DNA of 13,022 bases, taken from positions 1 through 13,022 of the forward strand of contig JAOAHW010000038.1 of the NCBI GenBank assembly GCA_026415015.1, written 5' to 3'. Below the pieces are notes generated by a model. That model was not told the DNA's origin and did no database searches. It worked only from the letters and a program-made list of their open reading frames with translations. Positions 1-8,060 of the stretch are shown piece by piece. The position numbers were made by a program, and so were the translations under genes. The stretch comes from Syntrophorhabdaceae bacterium. GTDB lineage: Bacteria; Desulfobacterota; Syntrophorhabdia; Syntrophorhabdales; Syntrophorhabdaceae. The stretch's first letter is position 1. Each line of letters starts with the position of its first letter.

Positions 1-174
1 TCCCTAGTCATTGCTTGTATATCCCTGGTATATCTATTCTATTCAAAAGGTGATATAAATAGCTTTTTTTCTGCTGTCATATCCCTTGTCTTTGGGTTCA
101 TCGGTATTATGTATCTAAAAGGGGATAAAAAGCAGAAGAAAAAGAAGACAAAAAACAAGGCTTCAAAAAGATAA
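1..174 (+). CDS. C-terminal fragment of a small membrane protein with a Lys-rich tail
   Basis: The reading frame is open from the first base of the window to a TAA at 172-174, giving 57 residues whose start lies outside. Two hydrophobic segments are visible: the first from the window edge to about residue 14, ending LVYLFY, and a second around residues 22-39 (FFSAVISLVFGFIGIMYL). A short polar loop, SKGDIN, separates them. The protein ends in a strongly basic tail (KKQKKKKTKNKASKR), which by the positive-inside rule would be cytoplasmic, so both ends would sit inside. I do not recognise the family and assign no function. It reads in the same direction as the UDPGP gene, whose likely ATG is 27 bases downstream, so the two may be cotranscribed. 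Confidence 0.6.
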   Translation, partial: SLVIACISLVYLFYSKGDINSFFSAVISLVFGFIGIMYLKGDKKQKKKKTKNKASKR

Positions 175-201
175 AAATTATTCAATTTGATAGAGGGGAA
201 A

Positions 202-1581
202 ATGAAAGAGAAGATCCTTGAGAAATTAAAGCTCTACAATCAACAGCATATCATTGACCACTACATGGGCCTCACAGGGGATGAACAGAACAGGCTTTTA
301 AATCTACTGGACTATTTTGATCTGGATTTAATCTTCAGAATCTACGGGGATTTTTTAAAGGCCGTGACAAAAAAAGAAGGCCTCAAAATATCACCTGCCA
401 ATATAGTCCCTTTACCTAAGACACCTCAGGAGGAGGCCATAAGGGAAAAAGCAAGGGATTTAGGCGAAAAACTCATAAAAAATAATAAGATAGCTGTCCT
501 CATAGTTGCAGGGGGGCAAGGGACAAGGCTTGGATACGATGGGCCAAAAGGCACATTTAAGATATCCCCTGTTAAGGGAAAGACACTCTTTCAGTTGTTT
601 ACAGAACAGGTCATGGCAATTTCAAAAAGATACTCTGCCAGGATACCTCTTATCATAATGACAAGCCATGAAAACGATGAAGATACAAGGACATTTTTTA
701 AGGATAATAGATTTTTTGGTTTAGGTGAGGATAATATCTACTTTTTCAGGCAGGGCATGCTCCCAACCCTCACACCCGATGGAAAACTCATAATAAAAGA
801 CAGGGGGCAGATAGCCACTAACCCTGATGGCCATGGTGGTTCTTTAAAGGCCCTAAATGATTCAGGTCTTTTAGATATGCTCCTCGCTGATGGTTACACA
901 GAGCTCTTTTACTGTCAGGTAGATAATCCCCTTGTAAAGATAGCTGACCCAGTGTTTCTCGGATACCACTATATGTCGGAATCAGAGGCATCTACAAAGG
1001 TGGTTAGGAGAAGGAATGTAGAGGAAAAGGTGGGTGTATATCTCAACTTTAATGGCCAAGACGGGATTATTGAATATAGTGACCTTGACCCATCATATAT
1101 GAAGGCACTGGATGAAAAGGGAGAGATACTCTATTGGGCTGGAAATACTGCAATCCATATCTTTTCACTACCATTTGTAAAAAGGCTCAACAGCCACGGA
1201 TATGCCCTCCCCTACCATTGTGCAAAAAAGACTATGGATATAAAGACACCTGAAGGCAATGACAATACAATAGATGTCTGGAAATTCGAGACCTTTGTAT
1301 TTGATGCCATACCCCTTGCTAAAAAAACCTGCGCTATCGAGGTCAAAAGGGAAGAAGAGTTCTCTCCTGTAAAGAACATGACAGGTGTAGATTCACCTGA
1401 GAAGGCAAGGGATGATATGTGTGCCCTGTTCAGGAGGTGGGTTGAAGGAGCAGGGGCAAAGGTAAAAGATCATATAAAGATAGAGGTAAGCCCCCTGTTT
1501 GCCATTGATTACCAAGAGTTTAAAAACAAATTCAATGGAAAAGGGGTTACAATAGAAGATGATATATACTTTGGGGATTAG
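202..1581 (+). CDS. UDPGP-family (UAP1-like) UDP-sugar pyrophosphorylase
   Basis: A predicted cytoplasmic nucleotidyltransferase that joins UTP and a sugar-1-phosphate to give a UDP-sugar and pyrophosphate. Numbered from the ATG at 202 (459 aa), it has the family signature GGQGTRLG (104-111) followed by PKG (115-117), the substrate-loop motif NPDGHGG (207-213), VDNPLVKIADP (240-250) and WAGNTAIHIF (near 312). These match eukaryotic-type UDP-N-acetylglucosamine pyrophosphorylases better than bacterial GalU or GlmU. Length is typical of the family. A TTG at 187 would add five residues, but ATG 202 is preferred because GAGGGG at 193-198 is a plausible Shine-Dalgarno for it and nothing similar precedes the TTG. 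Whether the sugar is GlcNAc-1-P or Glc-1-P cannot be read from sequence alone. It converges on pyk. Confidence 0.88.
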   Translation: MKEKILEKLKLYNQQHIIDHYMGLTGDEQNRLLNLLDYFDLDLIFRIYGDFLKAVTKKEGLKISPANIVPLPKTPQEEAIREKARDLGEKLIKNNKIAVLIVAGGQGTRLGYDGPKGTFKISPVKGKTLFQLFTEQVMAISKRYSARIPLIIMTSHENDEDTRTFFKDNRFFGLGEDNIYFFRQGMLPTLTPDGKLIIKDRGQIATNPDGHGGSLKALNDSGLLDMLLADGYTELFYCQVDNPLVKIADPVFLGYHYMSESEASTKVVRRRNVEEKVGVYLNFNGQDGIIEYSDLDPSYMKALDEKGEILYWAGNTAIHIFSLPFVKRLNSHGYALPYHCAKKTMDIKTPEGNDNTIDVWKFETFVFDAIPLAKKTCAIEVKREEEFSPVKNMTGVDSPEKARDDMCALFRRWVEGAGAKVKDHIKIEVSPLFAIDYQEFKNKFNGKGVTIEDDIYFGD

Positions 1582-1600
1582 TCTTTTACCTTTATTGTGA

Positions 1601-3040
1601 TTACCCCTCTACAACATGGACCTTCATGAGGTTCGTCCTGTTTGAAGAAGTAGCAGGGTGGCCAGCAACAAGTATTATCCTATCCCCTTGTCTTGCAAGA
1701 CCTTTTTTTATGAGGAATCTGTTTACCTCCTTTATCATATCATCTGTGTTCTTAAGATTTCGGGTATAGTGTGCCTGAACTCCATGATATATGGACATCT
1801 GTCGGACTACAAACACATCTGGGGAAAAGGCTATAATCGGTGTTGAAGGTCTGAATTTAGATATCAATCTTGCTGTAAAACCTGTCCTTGTAAAGGCAGC
1901 AATGAGCCTTGCCCCAACATCCCTTGCTGCCTGGGAAGCAGCATGGGCAACAGCCAGCTCTATGGAGCCTGAATCTCCTATGGGATAGCTTATCTCCCCT
2001 GAAAACCCAGTTAAAGTCCCTGCCATCTCATTTTCTGTATAGGTGATTATCGCATCCATTACCTTTACTGATTCAACAGGGTATCTCCCTGCTGATGTCT
2101 CTGCAGAGAGCATAAGTGCATCTGTCCCATCAATGACAGCATTAGCCACATCTGTTGCCTCAGCCCTTGTAGGTCTTGAGTGCTGTGTCATGGATTCAAG
2201 CATCTGTGTTGCTGTTATAACAATCCGCATCTTTTCATTGGCCTTTCTTATGAGCATCTTCTGGATTAGTGGCACCTCTTCAAGGGGCATCTCAACACCC
2301 AGGTCACCCCTAGCTATCATTATACCATCTACCTCATTGAGTATATTATCTATATCGTCTATGGCCTCTTTCTTTTCAATCTTGGCAATTATGGGTATAC
2401 TATGGCCTTTATTTGCCATATACTCTTTTAAAACCATGACATCTGAGGCGCTCCTAACAAAGGACATGGCCACATAGTCAACACCTATCACCAATCCAAA
2501 ATCGAGGTCTGCCTTATCTTTTTCTGTAAAGGATGGCACCCTTATGTTCATATGGGGGAGATTTACGCCCTTTCTGTCTTTTAATAGGCCACCCTCCACT
2601 ACCTTTGTGACAAGATAATCGTCTTTTTTCTCCTCAACCTCAAGTTGCATCAACCCATCATCAATGAGTATCCTATTGCCTGGCCTTGCATCATCTATCA
2701 ACCAGGGATAAGATATATAAACAGTGGTTTCATCACATATCTCATCACCTTTCTTTATCTTGATTATCTCACCTTTTTTTAGATGAATACCCCCATCCTT
2801 TACAGCCCCAACCCTTATCTTTATTCCCTGTAGGTCCTGAAGTATAGCTGTATTCTTTTTAAGTCTCCCTGATATTCTCCTTATCTTGTTTAATATATCT
2901 CTATGAGATTCGTGGTCACCGTGGGAAAAATTAAGACGTGCCACATCCATGCCAGACTCTATAAGTGCCTTGATTTTTCTTTCTGAACTTGTTGCAGGGC
3001 CTAAGGTGCAGACTATCTTTGCCTTCCTTTTTAGCTCCAT
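1601..3040 (-). CDS. pyk: pyruvate kinase
   Basis: Catalyses phosphoenolpyruvate + ADP to pyruvate + ATP, the last step of glycolysis. The protein has 479 aa, the usual length of the simple form, without the C-terminal PEP-utiliser domain found in Bacillus. Visible landmarks are R35 and NFSH (37-40), the catalytic Lys in IAKIE (K220), ARGDLGVE (243-250, with metal ligands E222 and D246) and ATQMLESM (277-284). The motif at 69-77 reads DLQGIKIRV. Leu, Gln, Lys and Val in this motif are the set known from K+-independent pyruvate kinases, so K+ independence is predicted. Ile replaces the usual Pro of the GPKIR motif. AGGGGG precedes the ATG. It is the last gene of the minus-strand block, 25 bases after the DUF721 gene. 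Confidence 0.97.
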   Translation of the reverse strand: MELKRKAKIVCTLGPATSSERKIKALIESGMDVARLNFSHGDHESHRDILNKIRRISGRLKKNTAILQDLQGIKIRVGAVKDGGIHLKKGEIIKIKKGDEICDETTVYISYPWLIDDARPGNRILIDDGLMQLEVEEKKDDYLVTKVVEGGLLKDRKGVNLPHMNIRVPSFTEKDKADLDFGLVIGVDYVAMSFVRSASDVMVLKEYMANKGHSIPIIAKIEKKEAIDDIDNILNEVDGIMIARGDLGVEMPLEEVPLIQKMLIRKANEKMRIVITATQMLESMTQHSRPTRAEATDVANAVIDGTDALMLSAETSAGRYPVESVKVMDAIITYTENEMAGTLTGFSGEISYPIGDSGSIELAVAHAASQAARDVGARLIAAFTRTGFTARLISKFRPSTPIIAFSPDVFVVRQMSIYHGVQAHYTRNLKNTDDMIKEVNRFLIKKGLARQGDRIILVAGHPATSSNRTNLMKVHVVEG

Positions 3041-3065
3041 AATAACCCCCTGAGATTGTATTGAA

Positions 3066-3353
3066 CTATCTCAGATAAAATTTTATATCCTGAAATACCT
3101 CTTTTTTTATATGAGTCTCCATCTTCCCTAATATATCCCTTTTCATGTATTTAATCTGGGCATGCCATAGAGGGTCATCTACCTCTACATAGAGTACCTT
3201 ACCTTTTATCCTTGCAGGCCTGGCGTGGAGGGCTATCTTGGTACCTACAATATCCTCCCATATGGTAAAGGCCTTATAGGCATCTAAATCATCAGTAAGC
3301 CTGCATTGTTTTAGAACCTTACCTAATATGGACCCTACAGGGGTAAAGGACAT
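3066..3353 (-). CDS. DciA-like DUF721 protein (predicted replicative helicase loader)
   Basis: A 95-residue protein with the DUF721 pattern: a short N-terminal helical part (VGSILGKVLKQ), then WEDIVG at about 32-37, A..ARP.RI (41-49), LYVEVDDPLWHAQIKYMK (53-70) and a basic helical C-terminus. The DUF721 family includes DciA, which recruits or loads the DnaB helicase in bacteria that lack DnaC or DnaI. This role is inferred from family membership only. The ATG is separated from the metG stop codon by one base (TGA-g-ATG), and GAGGG inside the end of metG serves as Shine-Dalgarno, so translation is probably coupled to metG. Full length for the short form of the family. Confidence 0.8.
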   Translation of the reverse strand: MSFTPVGSILGKVLKQCRLTDDLDAYKAFTIWEDIVGTKIALHARPARIKGKVLYVEVDDPLWHAQIKYMKRDILGKMETHIKKEVFQDIKFYLR

Positions 3354-3354
3354 C

Positions 3355-4884
3355 TCATCCCTCTATCCTTGGAAATACAGGGCTTATCTTGGTTATCTCA
3401 GAGAGATCATCTCTGTGATAGAAAACCTCTTCATCCTCAAATCTGGCCATCTCAATGGAATTTTTAATCCCCAGTACCTCCCAGATCCTTTTAGATTTCT
3501 CAGGCATGAAAGGTGACAGAAGAAGGCCAGATATCCTGAGGCCATTCCATAGATTATACATGACGGTCTTGACCCTGACATCACCTTCTTTAGCAAGTCT
3601 CCAAGGTGCCTCAGAGTCTATATACTTGTTCATGATGGAGATTATGTCAAAGACGCTCTGTAACGCCTTGTAAAAAGACAATACCTCCATAGACTTGTAA
3701 TAATCAGAAATGAGCTGCCTAATAGAGGATTCAAAACTATCATCCACCCCATTTCTTATCTCAGGTCTTTCAATCCTTCCTTTTAAAAATTTGTTTATCA
3801 TGGTGACGCTTCTACTTACAAGGTTTCCAAGGTCATTGGCAAGGTCACTATTTATCCTGTGTATTATTGCCTGTTTTGAGAAATCCCCGTCCATCCCAAA
3901 GGGGACCTCCCGAAACATAAAGAATCTGAACTCATCAACCCCATAGGTTGAGGCAATCTCATTGGGGTCTATGACATTACCCAATGATTTTGACATCTTC
4001 TGACCCTCGATAGTCCACCATCCATGGGCAAATATATGGCGTGGCGGTTCAATCCCTATGGACATTAAAAAACAAGGCCAGTAAACAGCGTGGAATCTCA
4101 ATATATCCTTACCTATAAGGTGCATATCACAGGGCCAGAAGGATTCAAACTGGCTATCATCCCCTAAAAACCCTACACCTGTCAGATAGTTTGCCAGTGC
4201 ATCAAACCATACATAGACGATGTGTCTTTCGTTCATAGGGACCTTTATACCCCAGCTAAAACTCGTCCTGCTTACACTTAAATCCTTTAGACCGCCCTTG
4301 ACAAAGCTATAGACCTCATTGTATCTGATCTCAGGCATAATAAAATCTTTATTGTCATCCAGGAACTTCAAGAGCCTGTCTGTATAATCTGAAAGCCTGA
4401 AAAAATAACTCTCTTCCTTTAGTCTATCTGGTTTCCTAAGGCAATCAGGGCCCCTGCCATTATCCAGTTGCATCTCTGTAAAATAGCTCTCGCAGGGAAC
4501 GCAATACCAGTCTTCATACTCACCGAGATATATGTCACCTTTTTCATAGACCTTCTGGAATATATACTGGACAGCTTTTTTATGCCTCTCTTCTGTTGTC
4601 CTTATAAATCCTGTATTGGATATATTGAGCCTCTTCCACAAATCAGTAAACCTGTGGACCATGGTATCTGCAAGCTCTTTAGGGTGTATACCCTGTTGTG
4701 ATGCTGCCTTCTCTACCTTTTGACCATGTTCATCGGTCCCTGTGAGGAAATAAACATCATATCCCCACAGTCTCTTATACCTGGTCATTATATCTGCTGC
4801 CACTGTTGTATAGGCATGTCCAATATGGGGGACATCATTTATATAGTATATAGGGGTTGTTATATAATACTTTTTTCTGCTCAT
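3355..4884 (-). CDS. metG: methionyl-tRNA synthetase
   Basis: Charges tRNA-Met with methionine at the expense of ATP, in the cytoplasm. It has 509 aa and carries the class I signatures HIGH (20-23) and KMSKS (296-300), with TGTDEHGQK (48-56) and VWFDALANY (225-233) in the Rossmann core. It lacks the C-terminal EMAP/Arc1p-like tRNA-binding domain present in longer forms. The connective knuckle is unusual: C128xxC131 is intact, but the second pair reads G145-P-D-C148, so the third usual ligand position is Gly and only three Cys remain. The ATG is preceded by AGGAG with seven bases of spacing. A 157-base gap separates it from ricT and contains competing hairpins, described separately. Confidence 0.97.
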   Translation of the reverse strand: MSRKKYYITTPIYYINDVPHIGHAYTTVAADIMTRYKRLWGYDVYFLTGTDEHGQKVEKAASQQGIHPKELADTMVHRFTDLWKRLNISNTGFIRTTEERHKKAVQYIFQKVYEKGDIYLGEYEDWYCVPCESYFTEMQLDNGRGPDCLRKPDRLKEESYFFRLSDYTDRLLKFLDDNKDFIMPEIRYNEVYSFVKGGLKDLSVSRTSFSWGIKVPMNERHIVYVWFDALANYLTGVGFLGDDSQFESFWPCDMHLIGKDILRFHAVYWPCFLMSIGIEPPRHIFAHGWWTIEGQKMSKSLGNVIDPNEIASTYGVDEFRFFMFREVPFGMDGDFSKQAIIHRINSDLANDLGNLVSRSVTMINKFLKGRIERPEIRNGVDDSFESSIRQLISDYYKSMEVLSFYKALQSVFDIISIMNKYIDSEAPWRLAKEGDVRVKTVMYNLWNGLRISGLLLSPFMPEKSKRIWEVLGIKNSIEMARFEDEEVFYHRDDLSEITKISPVFPRIEG

Positions 4885-4984
4885 ATATCAGCTCCTGACC
4901 TCGATGGACTATTGATTCTCAAGTGAGTGTCCTTATATTTCGCATAATAGTTAATTCTATAACTCAATAGACTCTAAACACGAT

Positions 4985-5032
4985 AAACCTTATAGGGATG
5001 TATACCCCATAGTAAAAGACCATAAGGTCTTT
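4985..5032 (-). promoter_or_regulatory. two-state RNA leader between ricT and metG
   Basis: On the minus strand the gap before metG can form hairpin A, AAAGACC-TTAT-GGTCTTT (5032-5015, seven pairs), followed by hairpin B, TATGGGG / CCCTATA (about 5010-4991, one G-U pair). A third pairing is mutually exclusive with both: bases 5030-5020 can pair with 4995-4985 over eleven positions, including two G-U. Hairpin A is followed by TTTT then AC, so it may be a weak terminator for ricT. No T-box motif, S-box element or other known riboswitch core was recognised. The regulatory reading is inference; the complementarity is seen directly. Confidence 0.35.
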
Positions 5033-5041
5033 ATTCTATAG

Positions 5042-5818
5042 TCAATTTTTTAAATCCTTCATTGATGCAACTACCAGATTACCGTTTTCAAGCTCTACTA
5101 CAAAAGTTGAGCTCAAGGTATTATGTTTTACAACTTTGCCCTCTCCCTGCTGAAGGGTCACTTTCTTCCCTATCTTAGGGAACTCTTTCTTATATTCCAC
5201 ATACATATCGTATTCATAAGAAAGGCAGCACATTAGTCTTCCGCAAATACCTGAGATCTTTGTAGGATTAAGGGCAAGACCCTGTTCCTTGACCATCCTG
5301 ATTGATACAATAGAAAAATTGTTTAAAAATTGCTTACAACAACAAATATTACCGCAATTTCCTAGACCGCCTATTATCTTGGCCTCGTCTCTCACACCAA
5401 CCTGCCTTAGTTCAATCCTTATCTTAAATTCCTTGGCAAGCTCCTTTACAAGCTCCCTGAAGTCTACCCTGTTTTCAGAGACAAAATAAAAAAGTAGCTT
5501 TGAACCGCCGAAGAGATACTCGGCTACCAATAATTTCATGGGGAGGTTTAATTCCCTTATCTTTTCCTTGCATATCTCAAAGGCCTTTTTCTCCTTTTCC
5601 TTGAGGACAGCATATTCTTCAAGCTCTTCTTTTGAAGGCACTCTAATAGCCTTCTTTATCCCCTCCTTTTCGACCTCCAAAGGCTCTGTAACTACAACAC
5701 CTAAACAGGTCCCTTTTTCCAGCTCACATACCACATAGTCACCAGCCTTTACTTCTTCTGGGACCTCTATCTCCACGATACCTATAAGATAATCAAACCT
5801 CACATAGCCTACCTTCAT
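5042..5818 (-). CDS. ricT: PSP1-domain protein, RicT/YaaT family
   Basis: A 258-aa cytoplasmic protein of the PSP1 C-terminal domain family. In Bacillus, RicT forms a complex with RicA and RicF that binds [4Fe-4S] clusters and influences RNase Y-dependent mRNA maturation. The cysteine-rich core is intact: GGLGNCGNICCC (150-161; C155, C159-161) and SGICGRLMCC (189-198; C192, C197, C198), separated by LNPTKI. This closely resembles the Bacillus arrangement. The gene follows holB with one base between stop and start (TAA-a-ATG), and its Shine-Dalgarno GAGGT lies in the last codons of holB, so coupling is likely. No ricA or ricF homologue lies in the window. Confidence 0.9.
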   Translation of the reverse strand: MKVGYVRFDYLIGIVEIEVPEEVKAGDYVVCELEKGTCLGVVVTEPLEVEKEGIKKAIRVPSKEELEEYAVLKEKEKKAFEICKEKIRELNLPMKLLVAEYLFGGSKLLFYFVSENRVDFRELVKELAKEFKIRIELRQVGVRDEAKIIGGLGNCGNICCCKQFLNNFSIVSIRMVKEQGLALNPTKISGICGRLMCCLSYEYDMYVEYKKEFPKIGKKVTLQQGEGKVVKHNTLSSTFVVELENGNLVVASMKDLKN

Positions 5819-5819
5819 T

Positions 5820-6881
5820 TTACCTCGTTAACTGTAATATAAGATTTTCAAACATGAGCCACTTGTTGATATTATACCTCATTATGCCTGCTGTTTCCTT
5901 TATTTTTTGTATAGCCTTATCTATACCTTCTATGTTGTAGCTTGACCTCTCTAAAAGCTCAAGAAAATCCTGATTTACTACGCCCTCTCTTGTTTTTATC
6001 TTTTTCACGAGATACAGATCCCTAAAGAGTGAAAACAAAAAGGATGTATATATAGAAAGCTCCCTTGCCCCTTTGGATATATATTCTCCAAGCAATGTTG
6101 CATAGACAAAACTTTTTGTCCTTCTCAGGATAAACTCACCAAGTCTTTTCCTGATATTGAGGTTATCCCCTTCGAGCCAGAATAATCCTGTATTTATACT
6201 CCCGTTTGATATATATGATAAAAGTCCTGCTTTATCCTCGTCTATACCTAATCTATCAATAAAATACTGCTTTAGTTGGCCTTGAGACAGGGGACTAAAA
6301 ATTACCCTTGTGCACCTTGACCTTATTGTCACAGGTAGGTCACTCTCCCTTGAGGTTATGAGAAAAAAGAGATTAAACTCAGGGGGTTCTTCAAGGGTCT
6401 TCAAGAATGCATTTGTTGCCTCAGTGGTCATATTGTCTGCATTATCTATGATGATTATCCTCTTTTTCCCCTCATAGGGATATCTATGGACTTCCTGGTT
6501 TATACCTCTTATTTTCTTGTCTTCGCTGCCCCTTATAAAATCAATACTTATTGTGTTTATCTCTTTTGTCTTCTCTGTACTTTCATTTTGTGCCTTTTTC
6601 TGCTGGGCCTGGATTGCCCATTCCATATAATGCCTATCCAGCATAATCACATCAGGGTGGGTCATCCTGCTTACCCTTTTGCATTGCCTGCATACACCAC
6701 AGCCTATTTCTGTCTCGCATAGGATCTTTAACGCTACGGCAATAGCCATCTTCTTTTTTCCTATACCCTCTTGACCTGAAAAAAGAAAGGCATGGGGGAT
6801 CCTCTCCCTCTCAAAAAAGGCTGATATTATCTGTTTTTGCCTTTCATGGCCTACAATATCGTTAAATCCTGTGTGATTCAA
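5820..6881 (-). CDS. holB: DNA polymerase III clamp-loader subunit delta'
   Basis: Delta' is a structural subunit of the clamp loader that places the sliding clamp on primed DNA. The 353-aa protein has the AAA+ fold marks: a P-loop-like GQEGIGKKK (36-44, where the usual Thr/Ser after Lys is Lys), the zinc module C55, C61, C64, C67, IIIIDNADNM (142-151) and the SRC motif (188-190). Compared with typical delta' there is an extra hydrophilic stretch around residues 85-112, between HPDV and IDFIRG. The best start is TTG at 6881, since the next in-frame Met is about residue 45, inside the AAA+ domain. The start overlaps the end of tmk by 20 bases, and no strong Shine-Dalgarno precedes it, so expression probably depends on coupling. 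Confidence 0.92.
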   Translation of the reverse strand: MNHTGFNDIVGHERQKQIISAFFERERIPHAFLFSGQEGIGKKKMAIAVALKILCETEIGCGVCRQCKRVSRMTHPDVIMLDRHYMEWAIQAQQKKAQNESTEKTKEINTISIDFIRGSEDKKIRGINQEVHRYPYEGKKRIIIIDNADNMTTEATNAFLKTLEEPPEFNLFFLITSRESDLPVTIRSRCTRVIFSPLSQGQLKQYFIDRLGIDEDKAGLLSYISNGSINTGLFWLEGDNLNIRKRLGEFILRRTKSFVYATLLGEYISKGARELSIYTSFLFSLFRDLYLVKKIKTREGVVNQDFLELLERSSYNIEGIDKAIQKIKETAGIMRYNINKWLMFENLILQLTR

Positions 6882-7485
6882 TGTAGTTATCTACCCTATT
6901 TCTGATGGTCTCGTGTATCTTCTCTATCTCCCCTGAGCCGTCCACAACAAAAAACCTCTCGGTATCTTCTTTTGAAAGTCTCTGGTAGGCCTCTCTAATC
7001 CTTTTATGGAAAGATATATCCTCTTCCTCAAATCTATCCATCTGGCCTTTATCCTCTATCTTTCTTTTTAAACCATTCTCTACAAGGCAGTCTATAAGGA
7101 TAGTGAGGTCTGGTGTTACACCTTTTGTTGCAAGCTTGTTCAAATAGTCAATTATGTCCTTATCTATACCCCTTCCATAGCCCTGGTATGCATAGGTGGC
7201 ATCATAGAAACGGTCACATAAGACAATCTTCTTTTGCCTTAAGGCAGGGATGATTACATCCTCTACATGCTGTGACCTCATTGCCATCATTAAAAGAGTC
7301 TCTGCAAGGGGATTTATTTCTTTTCCTTTTTTTGTCAGGATCTCTCGAATTGATTCACCCAGTGGGGTACCACCTGGTTCCCTTGTCTTTACCACATCAT
7401 GACCTTTTCCAATAAGGTATCTGTATAAAAGGTCTATCTGCGTTGTCTTACCACTACCTTCTATCCCTTCAAAGGTTATAAACAT
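6862..7485 (-). CDS. tmk: thymidylate kinase
   Basis: Phosphorylates dTMP to dTDP with ATP, an essential step for DNA precursors. The 207-aa protein has the P-loop GIEGSGKTT (7-15), REPGGT (35-40, substrate binding), DRF (91-93) followed by YAYQGYGRG, and the LID region with MDRFEEE (149-155). The P-loop has small residues after Glu, and the Arg residues sit in the LID, which fits the E. coli-like type. It begins five bases after efp ends, with no clear Shine-Dalgarno, and its end overlaps holB. The tmk-holB-ricT order is widespread in bacteria and supports both neighbouring calls. Confidence 0.96.
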   Translation of the reverse strand: MFITFEGIEGSGKTTQIDLLYRYLIGKGHDVVKTREPGGTPLGESIREILTKKGKEINPLAETLLMMAMRSQHVEDVIIPALRQKKIVLCDRFYDATYAYQGYGRGIDKDIIDYLNKLATKGVTPDLTILIDCLVENGLKRKIEDKGQMDRFEEEDISFHKRIREAYQRLSKEDTERFFVVDGSGEIEKIHETIRNRVDNYIESHRI

Positions 7486-7490
7486 GGCTG

Positions 7491-8057
7491 CTATTTTGAA
7501 ACCCTCTCTACATATTCGCCTGTCCTTGTATCAATCTTTACTATATCCCCTTCATCCACAAATAATGGTACCTGGATTGTATATCCTGTCTCGAGGAGGG
7601 CTGGTTTTGTGGCATTCTGTGCAGTATCACCTTTTATCCCAGGTTCTGTCTTTACAATCTGGAGGTTTACAAAATTCTGTAACTCCACACCAATGGTCTC
7701 ACCATTATGAAACAGTACAGCTATTGTCATACCCTCTTTTATATAGTTTTTTGCATCACCTAAGTTTTTCTCATCGATAAATAGCTGCTCATAGTTATCT
7801 ACATCCATAAAATAGAATTTATCACCCTCCTTATATAGGAACTGCATCTGCTTCTCCTCTAAATCAGGCTCCTCAAATTTCTCTCCTGACCTGAATGTCT
7901 TATCAAGGACATTTCCTGTAATGAGGCTCTTAACCCTTGTCTTGACAAATGCTGCACCCTTGCCAGGTTTAACATGCTGAAAGTCAACGATAACAAAGGG
8001 TTCCTTTTCCAAAAGGATCCTCAATCCCTTTCTAAACTCTGAAGTTGAAACAATCAT
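7491..8057 (-). CDS. efp: translation elongation factor P
   Basis: EF-P binds the ribosome near the peptidyl-tRNA and relieves stalling at consecutive prolines. The protein is full length (188 aa from the second of two adjacent ATGs) with three beta-barrel domains. The N-terminal loop reads HVKPGKGAA, so the residue that is modified in characterised EF-Ps is Lys33. Lys there fits either beta-lysylation by EpmA/EpmB or 5-aminopentanol modification, and excludes the Arg-rhamnose type. The C-terminal signature region TGYTIQVPLFVDEGD..KIDTRTGEY is intact. Two ATGs are possible (8060 and 8057). AGGAGG at 8068-8063 is only two bases from the first and five from the second, so 8057 is preferred. A gap of about 130 bases precedes it. 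Confidence 0.97.
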   Translation of the reverse strand: MIVSTSEFRKGLRILLEKEPFVIVDFQHVKPGKGAAFVKTRVKSLITGNVLDKTFRSGEKFEEPDLEEKQMQFLYKEGDKFYFMDVDNYEQLFIDEKNLGDAKNYIKEGMTIAVLFHNGETIGVELQNFVNLQIVKTEPGIKGDTAQNATKPALLETGYTIQVPLFVDEGDIVKIDTRTGEYVERVSK

Positions 8058-8060
8058 CAT

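Noticed and set aside
187..201. TTG at 187 as the start of the UDPGP gene
   Set aside because: No Shine-Dalgarno precedes it, while GAGGGG precedes the ATG at 202.
1573..1610. Bidirectional terminator between UDPGP and pyk
   Set aside because: GGGG and CCCC blocks are present but the flanking bases do not pair well; the 19-base gap is too short to show a clear stem.
2043..2477. A 144-codon open frame on the + strand
   Set aside because: It is antisense to the conserved core of pyk, has low-complexity Ser/Ile-rich content and no Shine-Dalgarno; it is a shadow of the real gene.
4885..5041. A T-box, S-box or tRNA gene before metG
   Set aside because: No T-box core, SAM-riboswitch core or cloverleaf could be found; only the competing hairpins are supported.
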